From contig NZ_RKMF01000004.1 of the NCBI RefSeq assembly GCF_003797835.1, positions 1 through 64,000 of the forward strand: DNA of 64,000 nucleotides, read 5' to 3'. The notes below the pieces were generated by a model that was given only the letters and a program-made list of their open reading frames with translations, was not told the DNA's origin and did no database searches. Source of the stretch: Kocuria soli (GTDB lineage Bacteria; Actinomycetota; Actinomycetes; Actinomycetales; Micrococcaceae). The translations under genes and the position numbers were made by a program. Shown in pieces: positions 10,125-19,192 of this stretch. The first letter of the stretch is position 1. Each line of letters starts with the position of its first letter.

Positions 10125-12133
10125 CTGGTCTCCGTCCGCTCGGAAGATGGGTCTTGGAGCCCGGAGCCCGCCGAGGAGGTCTGGGCGGGATCACCCGAGT
10201 CGACCCGCCAAGGGACGGAGGCGATCATGACCCCCGGCTCGAAGCGCAGTCGGCCTGCCAGGGCCCGGGTCGACTGGTTGTGCAGTATCCGCTCCCACCA
10301 GGTCCCCACCACGTATTCGGGCAGGTACACGACCACCAGGTCGCGGGGGGAACGACGGCGGACGCGATGCAGGTGGTCGATCACCGGCTGCACGGAGTTG
10401 CGGTACGGGGCATCGAGCACCGTGACGGGTACCGGGATCTCCAGCCTGCGCCATTCGTCGAGGATGCGCGTGGTGATCGCCGGGGACACGTCCACCACGA
10501 TCGCCTCCAGGGTGGATGGGCGCGAGGCACGGGCGTAGGCCAGGGCACGCATCGCGGGTTTCCGGACCGAGGGCACGATGATCATGGCGTGGACCCGGGA
10601 GGGCAGTGCCCGCGCCGAGGAATTGCGTTCCAGCTTGAGATCCCGGTCCACGAAGTCGTAGTGCCGCCGAATCGCGAGCATGAGCCCGCCCAGCAGGCAC
10701 ATGGCCACAACTGTGATCCACGCGCCCTGGGCGAACTTGGTCACGAGCACGATGACCAACACGGTGGCACTCAGCACGAAGGCGACGTGGGCGAGGACCG
10801 TGGTGCCGATCAGCCGCCGTCGGGCTGCGGGTTCGTGGACGTAGCGGCGCTGCCGCCTCCAGTGCCGCACCATGCCGGCCTGCGTGAGGGTGAAGGACGT
10901 GAAGACCCCGACCACGTAGAGCTGCACCAGACCGTTGACGTTGGCCCGGAACAACACCACCAGGAGCGCGGCGGCCACCAGGAGCGCGATGATCCCGTTG
11001 GTGAAGGCGAAACGGTCACCGCGTGCCTTGAGCTGCCTGGGGAGGAAGGAGTCGCGGGCCAAACGCGAGCCGAGAGCCGGGAATCCCGAGAATGCCGTGG
11101 ACGCTGCGAACACGAGCACCAGGACAGTTGCCAGGATCACCACGTAGAACATCGGCGTGTCCAGGCCGAAGACCGACCGCGCCAGTTGCCCCAGCAACGG
11201 GTTCTGGTAGAAGTCCTCGGTGGGCGCACGACCGTCGATCCGCAGTTGCGCGGCGGGGTCCAGGACCACGACGGCGCCGGTACGCTGGGCCAGGTAGATG
11301 GTCCCCATGAGCAGCACGCAGGAGATCGCGCCCATGATCGTCAGGACGGTCCCGGCGTTGCGCCCCTTGGGCTTCTTGAAGTACTGCACGGAGCCGGCCA
11401 CGGACTCCACGCCGGTCACGGACACCGCGCCCGAGGAGAACGCACGGAGAATCAGCATGACCATGGCCAGGGTGCTCCAGGCGGTCTGCTGGTCAGCGGT
11501 CGGGAGCACGTCCCAGCTCGACGACGGCGCAGGGGTCAACCCGCCCGTGACGGACTCGACCACGCCCACACCGATCAACACGAACATGACGATGACGAAC
11601 AAGTACGTGGGCACCACGGCAGCGCGTCCCATGAACTGTTGGCCGCGGAGATTCAACAGACCGGCCAGCAGGACACCGACCAGGGCCACCTCGGTCCGGT
11701 GATCGATGAGCGAGGTGAATGCCGCCGCCAGGTACTGGGCGGCAGCGGACATCGACACTGCGACCACCAGGGTGAAGTCCACCATGAGCGCCGAACCGAC
11801 GACCACCCCCGCCTTGCGGCCCAGGTTCTTGGAGGCGATCTCGAAGTCCCCACCGCCGGAGGGGTAAGCCCGAAGATTCTGCCGGTAGGCCGCGACGACG
11901 ACCGCCGTCACCAGGACCACGGCCAGCCCCACCCACGGTGACAGCGCAACGGCCGAGATGCCGGCCAGGGCCAGGGTCAACACGATCTCATCCGGTGCGT
12001 AGGCCACGGAGGACAGAGAATCCGCGGAGAACACGGGCAACGCGGTGCGTTTGGGTAGAGCCGTCTCGGCGAAACGCTCGTTGTGCAACGGGCGCCCCAC
12101 CAGCGTGGTGCGTACGGCTCGCAGAATACTCAC
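10121..12133 (-). CDS. KimA-like APC-superfamily potassium permease
   Basis: The 670-residue protein has about 12 membrane segments (to about residue 455) and a cytosolic C-terminal domain of roughly 200 residues. It shares with Bacillus subtilis KimA (YdaO) the SADSLSSVAYAPDEI segment near the N-terminus, YPSGGGDFEIASKNLG, AFSSGAVSVTGVE, STAFSGFPALGSRLARD and the C-terminal WWERILHNQS. KimA is a high-affinity K+ importer inhibited by c-di-AMP. Two TrkA-type proteins start divergently 82 bp away, supporting a K+ role; annotation pipelines often call it an amino acid permease. The GTG start follows a TAGCCT box by 6 nt with no Shine-Dalgarno. Confidence 0.85.
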   Translation of the reverse strand: MSILRAVRTTLVGRPLHNERFAETALPKRTALPVFSADSLSSVAYAPDEIVLTLALAGISAVALSPWVGLAVVLVTAVVVAAYRQNLRAYPSGGGDFEIASKNLGRKAGVVVGSALMVDFTLVVAVSMSAAAQYLAAAFTSLIDHRTEVALVGVLLAGLLNLRGQQFMGRAAVVPTYLFVIVMFVLIGVGVVESVTGGLTPAPSSSWDVLPTADQQTAWSTLAMVMLILRAFSSGAVSVTGVESVAGSVQYFKKPKGRNAGTVLTIMGAISCVLLMGTIYLAQRTGAVVVLDPAAQLRIDGRAPTEDFYQNPLLGQLARSVFGLDTPMFYVVILATVLVLVFAASTAFSGFPALGSRLARDSFLPRQLKARGDRFAFTNGIIALLVAAALLVVLFRANVNGLVQLYVVGVFTSFTLTQAGMVRHWRRQRRYVHEPAARRRLIGTTVLAHVAFVLSATVLVIVLVTKFAQGAWITVVAMCLLGGLMLAIRRHYDFVDRDLKLERNSSARALPSRVHAMIIVPSVRKPAMRALAYARASRPSTLEAIVVDVSPAITTRILDEWRRLEIPVPVTVLDAPYRNSVQPVIDHLHRVRRRSPRDLVVVYLPEYVVGTWWERILHNQSTRALAGRLRFEPGVMIASVPWRVDSGDPAQTSSAGSGLQDPSSERTETR

Positions 12134-12215
12134 CGGACCAGGCTAGCCCCACCGCACCGTCCAGGGCTCATCGAGGGTGCGCGGTGGTGGCCGGGGAGGG
12201 CAGTACCCTGACTGC
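12134..12215. promoter_or_regulatory. Divergent leaderless promoters of the K+ permease and trkA
   Basis: On the minus strand TAGCCT (12140-12145) lies 6 nt before the permease GTG. On the plus strand TACCCT (12204-12209) lies 6 nt before the trkA ATG. Neither gene has a Shine-Dalgarno at normal spacing, so both mRNAs probably start at or near the start codon. No -35 was assigned with confidence. Confidence 0.55.
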
Positions 12216-12944
12216 ATGCCGCATTTCGTGATCATGGGTGCAGGACGCGTGGGCGTCATGCTCGCCCACGCACTGGAGGACTCCGGGCACTCGGTGGCCG
12301 TCGTCGATCAGGACGACCGCTCCCTCCGTCGGCTGCGCAGCGGGTTCCAGGGGAAGAAGGTCACCGGGCACGGGTTCGACCGAGACGTCCTGCGCCGCGC
12401 CGGGATCGAGACCGCGTACGCCTTCGCGGCCGTCTCCAGCGGCGACAACACGAACATCTTGGCGGCCCGGGTGGCCCGCGAGACATTCGGCGTGGAACGC
12501 GTGGTGGCCCGGATCTACGACCCCGCCCGCGCCGAGTTCTACCAACGGCTCGGCATCCCCACGGTGGCTGCGGTCCGGTGGTCCGCCGACCAGGTGCTGC
12601 GGCGCATGCTGCCGGAGCAGAGCATTGCCGGGGACTGGAGGGAGGCCTCCGGGCGGCTCCAGCTGGGCGAGCTCTCCCTGGACGATTCCTGGTCCGGCCT
12701 GCATCTTGACGCGATCCAGGAGGCCACGGGGGTTCGAATCGCCTTCGTGACCCGCTTCGGCGAAGGCATCCTCCCGGGGCCCTCGACCAGTTACCAGAAG
12801 GGCGACGTCGTGCACGCCATGATGCGCATCGAGGACATCGAAGACGTGGCCCGGGTCCTGGCTCAACCGCCCACGGCGCAGATCAAGGAATTGGCACAGT
12901 CCTTGCGGCTGGACGAGGACTCCGACGGGAGCGAGGAAGCGTGA
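12216..12944 (+). CDS. trkA: TrkA family potassium uptake protein (first of pair)
   Basis: TrkA/RCK proteins are cytosolic NAD(H)-binding regulators that gate K+ transporters. The 242 residues open with a Rossmann dinucleotide site (GAGRVGVMLA, near residue 8), followed by an acidic residue in VVDQDD at the end of the second strand, and a C-terminal TrkA-C like domain (about 135-225). It starts at 12216 because a TACCCT box precedes that ATG by 6 nt. The stop overlaps the second trkA by 4 nt, and the K+ permease is divergent, so the pair likely acts on that transporter or another K+ channel elsewhere. Confidence 0.92.
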   Translation: MPHFVIMGAGRVGVMLAHALEDSGHSVAVVDQDDRSLRRLRSGFQGKKVTGHGFDRDVLRRAGIETAYAFAAVSSGDNTNILAARVARETFGVERVVARIYDPARAEFYQRLGIPTVAAVRWSADQVLRRMLPEQSIAGDWREASGRLQLGELSLDDSWSGLHLDAIQEATGVRIAFVTRFGEGILPGPSTSYQKGDVVHAMMRIEDIEDVARVLAQPPTAQIKELAQSLRLDEDSDGSEEA

Positions 12945-13597
12945 AGGTAGCCGTCGTAGGGGCAGGGTCCGTCGGGTCCTCGATCGTCCGCGAGTTGTGC
13001 GGCCACGGGCACCAGGTCGTCGTCATCGACGAGAAACCGGATGCCATCGGTCGTGCGGATCTTCGGAACAACCACTGGATCGTCGGTGACGCCTGCGATC
13101 CCATGGTGTTGCGGGAAGCGCAACTCGAACAGATGGACGTCATCGTGGCAGCCACCGGCGACGACAAGGTCAACCTGGTCGTCTCCCTCATGGCGCGCTC
13201 GGAGTTCGGCGTGCCGCGCACGGTCGGGCGGGTCAACAACCCCAAGAACGAGTGGATGTTCGACCAGGCCTGGGGCGTGGACGTCGCGGTGTCCACGCCG
13301 CGACTGATCACCGCCCTGGTCGAGGAGGCCGTGGAGATCGGCGGGGTCGTGCGGCTGCTGAACCTTCAGTCCGACCGGGCGACCCTGAACGCCTTCACCG
13401 TGCCCCGCGAACACGACCTGGTGGCCACAACCGTGGGCGAGGTCCCCTGGCCGCAGGAGGCCACCCTGGTCGCCATCCTGCGGGACGGGCTACCGATCGC
13501 CCCCACCGACGACGACGTGATCGAAGCGGAGGACGAACTGTTCTTCCTTGCCACGGGCGACGGCGAAGGCCGACTTCACCGCTTGTTCGCGCGCTGA
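12941..13597 (+). CDS. trkA: TrkA family potassium uptake protein (second of pair)
   Basis: The 218 residues again have an N-terminal Rossmann site (VVGAGSVGSSIV, 5-16) with VVVIDEKPD after the second strand, and a C-terminal TrkA-C domain (about 140-218). Its GTG start overlaps the first trkA stop (GTGA), so both are made together; paired TrkA proteins (CeoB/CeoC type) are usual in actinobacteria. The 3' end overlaps the end of the convergent DUF3159 gene by 22 nt, leaving no room for an intergenic terminator. Confidence 0.92.
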   Translation: MKVAVVGAGSVGSSIVRELCGHGHQVVVIDEKPDAIGRADLRNNHWIVGDACDPMVLREAQLEQMDVIVAATGDDKVNLVVSLMARSEFGVPRTVGRVNNPKNEWMFDQAWGVDVAVSTPRLITALVEEAVEIGGVVRLLNLQSDRATLNAFTVPREHDLVATTVGEVPWPQEATLVAILRDGLPIAPTDDDVIEAEDELFFLATGDGEGRLHRLFAR

Positions 13598-14403
13598 CCC
13601 TGGTCCTTACGCTGATCCGACGCACCCTGTTCTGGTTCGTCCTCCGGGGTCTTGACGGCTTCCGGGCGGGACACCATCCAGGCGAGCCACAGGGCCATCG
13701 CGTACAACGGGGCGCCCATCACCAGACGGGTGATCCCCAGCGCGGACACCTGGTCCGAGAAGTACAGGGGCAGCTGGACCGCCAGCCGCAGCGCGAACAT
13801 CAGAACGATGAACATCGTGGCCAGCCGATAGGCCTTGAGGCGCACCGGGACCTCCCGCCAGGCCGTGCCCTCACCACGGATGTATCCGAAGATCAGTCCC
13901 AGCAGCGGCCACCGGACCAGCACGGAGGCCAGGAAGCCCAAACCATAGACCACATTGATGTAGAAGCCCGGGACGTAGTAGTCCTTGGCCTCTCCGCTCT
14001 TGGCCGCGAAGTAGGCGCAGATCGCCACTCCGATCAGGCCGGAGACCGCCTGGACGAGCGTCTGCCGCTGAACGAGCCGAATCACGGTGAACGCGCCGGC
14101 CACCGCCAGCGCACCGATCAACGCGGTGCCCAGGTCACCGGCGAGCACGAAAACGGTCAGGAAGATCGCACCGGGCAGGAGGGCCTCGGTGAGTCCACGC
14201 CATCCACCGATGGCGTGCAGGACGTCCAGCTGGCCGTTGGCGTTGCGGCGCATCCCCGAGCGTTGCGCGTAGGAAGTCATGGCCGAACGCACCGCATGGG
14301 AATCGCGCGATCCGGCGTCGTCGGCCGACTCGATGCGCGACTCGGTGCCCGGGTCCTCCCGGGGTTCGCCCTCCGGTGTTCCGGGAGGCAGGGCGCCCGT
14401 CAT
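13576..14403 (-). CDS. DUF3159 family membrane protein
   Basis: The 275-residue protein has a polar N-terminus (about 65 residues), some six membrane segments between about 70 and 250 including the YYVPGFYINVVYGLGF turn, and a charged Lys/Arg/Gln-rich tail. Function is unknown; the family is confined to actinobacteria and normally lies beside the OB-fold and DUF3710 genes, as here. The start at 14403 is chosen because it overlaps the OB-fold gene stop by 4 nt (ATGA). Last gene of the dut-side block; its end overlaps trkA tail to tail. Confidence 0.85.
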   Translation of the reverse strand: MTGALPPGTPEGEPREDPGTESRIESADDAGSRDSHAVRSAMTSYAQRSGMRRNANGQLDVLHAIGGWRGLTEALLPGAIFLTVFVLAGDLGTALIGALAVAGAFTVIRLVQRQTLVQAVSGLIGVAICAYFAAKSGEAKDYYVPGFYINVVYGLGFLASVLVRWPLLGLIFGYIRGEGTAWREVPVRLKAYRLATMFIVLMFALRLAVQLPLYFSDQVSALGITRLVMGAPLYAMALWLAWMVSRPEAVKTPEDEPEQGASDQRKDQGQRANKR

Positions 14404-14795
14404 CGGCGGACCTTCTTGGCCACGATCTCGTAGCGCGGGTTGAAGATCGTGGCGTCCGGGCCGCGGTGGCACAGCAGCCCCACGCAGTCCAGGTACACCC
14501 CGACCGCCACGCCGGGAACCTCACGCTGCCCCTGCCACACCAGGCGCACGGGCTTGCCCTCCACCGAGGGGCATTCCGGATCCTGGGCAATGAGGAGGGC
14601 GGAGAACTCGGCGGTGTCGTGAACGGGAGCGATGCCCACCTCCACCACGGCCCCGGTGGCGCGTACCTTGCGCCGGGTCGCGGACCGGTCGGCATCGAGG
14701 TCGGCCTGGCCGACGTGCGCCGGCGCCACCTCGGGGATGGTGTTGGTCAGCACGGAGGCCATGGAGGCCGTGCACGGCGAGGAGGAGTCGCTCAT
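14400..14795 (-). CDS. OB-fold nucleic acid binding domain protein
   Basis: The 131 residues fit the small actinobacterial OB-fold protein found between DUF3710 and DUF3159. A beta-rich core (about 42-120) includes VRATGAVVEVGIAPV and RLVWQGQREVPGVAVG, typical of tRNA anticodon-type OB folds. No catalytic residues are evident. Both ends overlap neighbours by 4 nt, so the three genes form a tightly coupled unit. The biological role is not known. Confidence 0.8.
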   Translation of the reverse strand: MSDSSSPCTASMASVLTNTIPEVAPAHVGQADLDADRSATRRKVRATGAVVEVGIAPVHDTAEFSALLIAQDPECPSVEGKPVRLVWQGQREVPGVAVGVYLDCVGLLCHRGPDATIFNPRYEIVAKKVRR

Positions 14796-15595
14796 CGGAT
14801 CTCCGTCACCTCGGGCCCGCGCTCGGGAGGCTGGAGCGCACCCGATCCACCGTTCTGCTCAGCGGTCTGGCGCGCGGCCGCTTCCTTGCCGGCGGCACGT
14901 ACCCGAGCCGAGGCGTCAGCCGACTGGCCCGAGTTGCGCAAGGCTGCGCGGCGGGTGGCCCGTGATCCCGAGGCCCGGTGGGCCCCGTCGGGAACTGTGA
15001 GCGGGAGCAGGTCCCGCGGGGGCATCGGATCGTTGCCGCGGACCACGACGATCCCGCGGATGATCTCGTCAAAAGTCTTCGAAGCCGCGACGTCGATTGC
15101 GGCCGCGCCGGAGATGACCGTACGCAGGAACCACCGCGGCCCGTCGATGCCGACGAACCGTGCCGGTCGGTAGCCGTCGGTTCCGTCCGAGGTCTTCGCC
15201 GGGAACCGTGCGCGCAGCTCCGTCCCGAAGGTGCCTTCGACCGACTCCGGGGCGCCGTTGTTACGCGCCAGGGAGTCCTTGAGGTCTTTGCGGATCTCGT
15301 CCCACAACCCACTGGACTTGGGGGCCGCGAAGGCTTGGATCTGGGCGGTCGAGCCCGCGACGTCCAGGTTCACCGCCCGGGGACGCTTGGTCTTCTCGTC
15401 GACCTCGAGGCGTAGGCCCACCCCCTCGGTGGGCTTGATCAAGATCGAGCCCAGGTCGATGTAACCGTCCCGTGAGTCGATCTCGGAGACGTCCCACGGA
15501 CCGTCCGCGCGCGGGTCCTGGGAATCCACCTCGACGGCGTCCACGGACTCGGCCGATTCCGCCGTCTGGTTCTTCTTCTTACGTCCAAACACCAT
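14792..15595 (-). CDS. DUF3710 domain-containing protein
   Basis: The 267-residue soluble protein begins with a basic MVFGRKKKNQ, has an acidic stretch (15-45), then the DUF3710 core from about 45 to 205 (GPWDVSE, YIDLGSILI, EIRKDL, FVGIDGPRWFLRTVISG) and a low-complexity tail rich in Ala, Arg and Glu. Function is unknown. It lies 22 nt downstream of dut on the same strand and overlaps the OB-fold gene, a neighbourhood conserved in actinobacteria. Confidence 0.87.
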   Translation of the reverse strand: MVFGRKKKNQTAESAESVDAVEVDSQDPRADGPWDVSEIDSRDGYIDLGSILIKPTEGVGLRLEVDEKTKRPRAVNLDVAGSTAQIQAFAAPKSSGLWDEIRKDLKDSLARNNGAPESVEGTFGTELRARFPAKTSDGTDGYRPARFVGIDGPRWFLRTVISGAAAIDVAASKTFDEIIRGIVVVRGNDPMPPRDLLPLTVPDGAHRASGSRATRRAALRNSGQSADASARVRAAGKEAAARQTAEQNGGSGALQPPERGPEVTEIR

Positions 15596-15617
15596 TACTC
15601 GTCTCTTCTGCCTACCG

Positions 15618-16118
15618 TCAGTCCCGGCCCGAGGAACCGAAACCGCGATCGCCGCGTTCGGTCTGGTCCAGTTCCTCCACTTCCTGGACCTCGACCATCG
15701 CCACCCGCTGTACCACGAGCTGAGCGATTCGGTCTCCGCGAGCGATCTCGAAAGTCTGCGTGGGATCCGTGTTCAACAGCGTCACCTTGATTTCGCCCCG
15801 GTAACCAGCATCCACCGTTCCGGGCGCATTGACCACCGTGATGCCGTGTTTGGCCGCCAGCCCGGACCGTGGATTCACGAATCCGGCCCAGCCCTCCGGA
15901 ATCGCGATGGCGACGCCCGTGGGGATCAGGGCCCGCTGCCCGGGTTCCAGGACCACGTCCTCACGCGCTCGCAGGTCCATCCCCGCGTCTCCCGGGCGGG
16001 CGTGGACCGGCAGCGGCAGACCGGGATCGAGCCTCCGGACCTTCAACGGAAGACGCTCCGGGGCGGTACGGGTCTGCGAGGGCGCGACCTCGGTGGGATT
16101 CTGGTAGTCGTCGAACAC
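15618..16118 (-). CDS. dut: dUTP diphosphatase
   Basis: dUTPase hydrolyses dUTP to dUMP and pyrophosphate, keeping uracil out of DNA and feeding thymidylate synthesis. The trimeric-type motifs appear in order: [42 protein letters not shown] and the C-terminal RGFGSSGR that closes the active site. The GTG at 16118 gives 166 residues, normal for the family, and follows a TAGAGT box by 8 nt without a Shine-Dalgarno; upstream in-frame ATG codons would add about 22 residues unlike the family. Confidence 0.95.
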   Translation of the reverse strand: MFDDYQNPTEVAPSQTRTAPERLPLKVRRLDPGLPLPVHARPGDAGMDLRAREDVVLEPGQRALIPTGVAIAIPEGWAGFVNPRSGLAAKHGITVVNAPGTVDAGYRGEIKVTLLNTDPTQTFEIARGDRIAQLVVQRVAMVEVQEVEELDQTERGDRGFGSSGRD

Positions 16119-16132
16119 AGTGCCCCACTCTA
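16119..16132 (-). promoter_or_regulatory. dut: Probable leaderless promoter of dut
   Basis: TAGAGT (minus strand, 16127-16132) lies 8 nt before the dut GTG and there is no purine-rich ribosome site between them. This matches other likely leaderless starts in the window. Confidence 0.45.
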
Positions 16133-16174
16133 ACCGGCGACGGGCACCTGCCAGCGCGTGAGAACATGAGACCC

Positions 16175-16648
16175 ATGACATCACCCACGACCGACCGGGA
16201 GGCCCAGAACACCGTGCTCTACCAGGAACGCCTGAACCCGGCGTGGTGGATGTGGCTGCTGTTCATCGGCTTCGGCCTGACCGTTCTCATTGCGCTCTAC
16301 CCCATCGCACCGTGGCTGGGCGTCCTGGGTGCCGTTCTCGCCGTCGTGACGACGGCGGGGATCTCCTACTCCCGCGCCCCGCGGATCGTCGTGACCTCGG
16401 AAGAACTCCAGGTGGGACGGGCTCGGATCGAGCGCCGGTACGTGGGGACCGTTGAGTCGTTCACCAACCCTGACGAGGTTCGCGCCGTACGCGGTCCCCA
16501 ACTCAATGCACGGGCCTACATGAACTTCTCGGCCTCCGTCGGGCCCATCTGTCGGATCGAGATCGTGGACCCCGTCGACCCCACCCCCTACTGGCTGACC
16601 TCCACGCGGCACCCCCGCGAACTCGCGGAAGCACTCAACGCGGACTGA
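16175..16648 (+). CDS. DUF3093 family membrane protein
   Basis: The 157-residue protein has two adjacent membrane segments (about 25-65) after a short polar N-terminus with [14 protein letters not shown], then a cytosolic domain with [25 protein letters not shown] and a C-terminal [18 protein letters not shown]. This is the DUF3093 pattern; function is unknown. It is divergent from dut, which is its usual neighbour in actinobacteria. An ATG 9 nt upstream (16166) is an equally possible start. A strong bidirectional hairpin follows. Confidence 0.85.
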   Translation: MTSPTTDREAQNTVLYQERLNPAWWMWLLFIGFGLTVLIALYPIAPWLGVLGAVLAVVTTAGISYSRAPRIVVTSEELQVGRARIERRYVGTVESFTNPDEVRAVRGPQLNARAYMNFSASVGPICRIEIVDPVDPTPYWLTSTRHPRELAEALNAD

Positions 16649-16697
16649 ATCCGCGGCCGGGGCATCGCGCGGACACACGGCCGCCCCGAAGACCGTC

Positions 16698-16742
16698 CCA
16701 ATGACTGAGGGCCCCACCGGCGGTGGGGCCCTCAGTCATTGG
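16698..16742. terminator. Bidirectional terminator between DUF3093 and DUF4193 genes
   Basis: A perfect inverted repeat has 22-nt arms at 16698-16719 and 16721-16742, folding to about 21 bp around a minimal loop. It sits between two convergent genes and ends with ATTGG on both strands. It is well placed to stop transcription from both sides. Confidence 0.8.
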
Positions 16743-16755
16743 CACGTGTGGGGTT

Positions 16756-17055
16756 TCAGCCCGCGCATTCCACGCAGATCTTGAGGCCGTTGCGCTCCTC
16801 GGCGATCTGCGAGCGGTGGCGCACCAGGAAGCAGGAACCACAGGTGAACTCGTCCTCCTGGGCGGGAAGCACCACGACGGAGAGCTCCTCGTGGGAGAGG
16901 TCCGCACCGGGTAGCTCGAAGCTCTCGGCGGCAACCGCCTCGTCCTCGTCCACGCTCGCAGACTGCTGACCGCCGCGGCGTGACTTCAACTCCTCGATGG
17001 AGTCTTCCTTGAGTTCTTCGTCCTGCTTGCGCGGTGCGTCGTAGTCTGTGGCCAT
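16756..17055 (-). CDS. DUF4193 family zinc-ribbon-like protein
   Basis: The 99-residue protein starts MATDYDAPRKQDEELKEDSIEELKSRR, the strongly conserved DUF4193 N-terminus, has an acidic middle, and ends with two CxxC pairs (C72/C75 and C94/C97) that should bind zinc. Function is unknown; the family is actinobacterial. The ATG at 17055 has GGGAACGAG just upstream; an in-frame ATG 15 nt earlier is possible but less like the family. It is divergent from sepH, as in many relatives. Confidence 0.88.
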   Translation of the reverse strand: MATDYDAPRKQDEELKEDSIEELKSRRGGQQSASVDEDEAVAAESFELPGADLSHEELSVVVLPAQEDEFTCGSCFLVRHRSQIAEERNGLKICVECAG

Positions 17056-17467
17056 CTCGTTCCCATCCATGCTAAGAACCGTGTGTGGAACCGGGGCGCG
17101 ATCTTCGGCTCCGTGGAGCGGGGGATCCCGGAGGCGTCGGCGCCCCGTGTCGGTGAGATTGTTCACCAAAGAGACCCAAAAATCCAACCACGTACGCTCA
17201 GAACGCAATGAGTTCCCACGGATGTGAGCCGATTCACTCTCCAGCACACTGATTATCCATCCTTCAGACCCTCGCTCCCAGTCCCGGGGGCACGGTGTCT
17301 TGGGGAAAGATGGATTGTCCGGGCACTAGACTGCGGAGTCGACAGTGAGTGCCACTTCCCCCAGACCGGTCACCCTCTGTGCTTCGGGACCACACGGGCC
17401 CCGGACCACGGCAGGCCTTTCGACTGCACTCGACAACCGAAACACCCGTAGCGAAGGCTGGAGAAGT
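17056..17467. other. Intergenic region between DUF4193 gene and sepH
   Basis: This 412-bp region separates two divergent genes and should hold both promoters. A TAGACT box (plus, 17327-17332) could be the sepH -10, giving a leader of about 130 nt. A GATAAT (minus, 17252-17257) could serve the DUF4193 gene. No convincing -35 partners, repeats or RNA gene were seen. Confidence 0.35.
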
Positions 17468-19132
17468 ATGGACGAGCTGCGCCTTGTGGGCGTGCACGAC
17501 GACGGCGAGCACCTGGTGGTCGAGACCCCGGACGGTGGCCGCCACCTGCTGCGCATCGACCAGCACCTGCGCGGCACGGTTCAGCGAGCCCGGCGGGTGG
17601 CACCTCGCCGTCAGGGAACTCAGGCCGGGGACTTCGGGCCGCGTGACATCCAGGCACGGTTCCGCGCCGGAGCCACGGTGGACGAGATCGTCGAGGAGTC
17701 GGGTTGGGAAGCCGCCCGCGTCCGTCGTTACGAGTGGCCCATCCTGGCCGAGCGGGCACACATCGCCCGCGAGGCCCAGAAGGTCGAGGTGGTCGCCCGG
17801 ACGTCTCGTTCCGGGGCCTACCGCTCCGTCTTCGACGGCGAGGCCCAGAGCCTTTCCCAGATCGTCATGACCCACGCCGGCCAGCTCGGCGTGGCCACGA
17901 CCTCCTTGGACTGGGACGCCTGGCAGCGTCCGGACCAGCAGTGGCAGGTTTCCGCGCGGTTCCGCGTGGCCAACCCCGATGCCGCCCCGCGCGATCTGGT
18001 GGACCAGGAACCCTCGGCGCAGTGGATCTTCAACCCCGCGAGCCTGACCGTGACCCCGGACAACGGGTGGGCCAGCAGCCTCACGGCCTCCCCGCAGGCC
18101 GAGTCCGCGGTGACGGGCAGTGACAGCCTGTTCGGCGCGCCGTCCTCGCGGGTGCCCGCGTCAGTCACTCCCGACGAGGCTCCCGTGGCCGACAACGCAG
18201 CACCGGACGAGGAGCCCTCGAACGACGCCGCAGACGCCTCCGTCGTTGACGGTTCCGCCACCGGATCCACCGCCGGGACCGCGGATCATGGCCCCGGTGC
18301 CGCAGCGCAGGTCCGGGGTCAGAAGCAGAGCGCCGTTCGTGACGCGGCCTCGGCACAGGAGACGGACGAGCTGCTGGACGTCCTGGAGGCGAGGCGGGGT
18401 CAGCGACTGGGACACGACGCGGAATCGGATGACCAGTTGGCCGAAATCTTGGGCCGCAGCATGGGTCACGTCAGCCGTCATCCGCGTCCGATCTCCGCGC
18501 CGCAGAACTCGACGTTGTTCGACCGGCCCGTCAACCCCGCGCATCCCGCCGGCCAGACCAGCGCGCAACAGTCCTCGCAGCAGGCCCCGCAGGATGCCGA
18601 GCCGGACTCCACCCAGGGCTCCACACCCGAGGTCCAGGAGGACACAGCGGAAGCAACGGCCGAGCACGGCAATGCATCCGAGGAGTCGGCGGGGGCCACG
18701 ATCCACCACCTGGGACGCGCCGACGACCAGGACAGGCCGGACTCCCCCGTCGTCGAGATCACCGACACCGATTCGCGTCCGCTGGGCAACTCCGCCGATG
18801 CGCCCACCGCCTCTGCCCCGGCGTCGAACGACGATGCGGCCGATGCCGGGACCGAGCAGCACGAGGCCACCGTGGCCCCGCTCAGGGGTGCCGCCGAAGC
18901 CACCACCGAAGCTCGCTCCGACGAGTCCTCGGAGGACTCCGCTGCGGATCAGCCGGCAGAGGAACCGGCAACGACGGAGCAGGCAACGACGGAGCAGGCG
19001 CCGACGGAGAAGCCGGCCCAGGAAAAGACGCCGCGGCCCCGGCCGCGAGGTCGAGCCGGTGCCAAGCGCTCCCGTTCCTCCGTCCCGAGTTGGGACGAGA
19101 TCGTGTTCGGCGCCAAGAACGAGAACAACTGA
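17468..19132 (+). CDS. sepH: Septation protein SepH
   Basis: SepH binds FtsZ and promotes its assembly at division sites in actinobacteria. The N-terminal DUF3071 domain (about 1-170) begins MDELRLVGVHDDGEHLVVE and includes a helix-turn-helix-like segment around ARFRAGATVDEIVEESGW. A long disordered Pro/Ala/Glu/Thr-rich region follows. The C-terminal motif RSRSSVPSWDEIVFG is the conserved short domain of the family. The ATG at 17468 has GGAGAAG immediately upstream; product 554 residues. Confidence 0.94.
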   Translation: MDELRLVGVHDDGEHLVVETPDGGRHLLRIDQHLRGTVQRARRVAPRRQGTQAGDFGPRDIQARFRAGATVDEIVEESGWEAARVRRYEWPILAERAHIAREAQKVEVVARTSRSGAYRSVFDGEAQSLSQIVMTHAGQLGVATTSLDWDAWQRPDQQWQVSARFRVANPDAAPRDLVDQEPSAQWIFNPASLTVTPDNGWASSLTASPQAESAVTGSDSLFGAPSSRVPASVTPDEAPVADNAAPDEEPSNDAADASVVDGSATGSTAGTADHGPGAAAQVRGQKQSAVRDAASAQETDELLDVLEARRGQRLGHDAESDDQLAEILGRSMGHVSRHPRPISAPQNSTLFDRPVNPAHPAGQTSAQQSSQQAPQDAEPDSTQGSTPEVQEDTAEATAEHGNASEESAGATIHHLGRADDQDRPDSPVVEITDTDSRPLGNSADAPTASAPASNDDAADAGTEQHEATVAPLRGAAEATTEARSDESSEDSAADQPAEEPATTEQATTEQAPTEKPAQEKTPRPRPRGRAGAKRSRSSVPSWDEIVFGAKNENN

Positions 19133-19192
19133 CCCCCTGACTTCGCGCTCGCCGACCGGGCGTGATTCGTTGACCAAGGACTCTGCACCGCC

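Noticed and set aside
8622-11941. Two long overlapping plus-strand frames opposite the RNA methyltransferase and K+ permease
   Set aside because: Both lie antisense to genes with clear family motifs and themselves show only Arg/Pro/Gly/His-rich shadow composition.
12728-12740. GGGTTCGAATCG resembling a tRNA T-arm
   Set aside because: It lies inside trkA, with no acceptor or anticodon stem around it.
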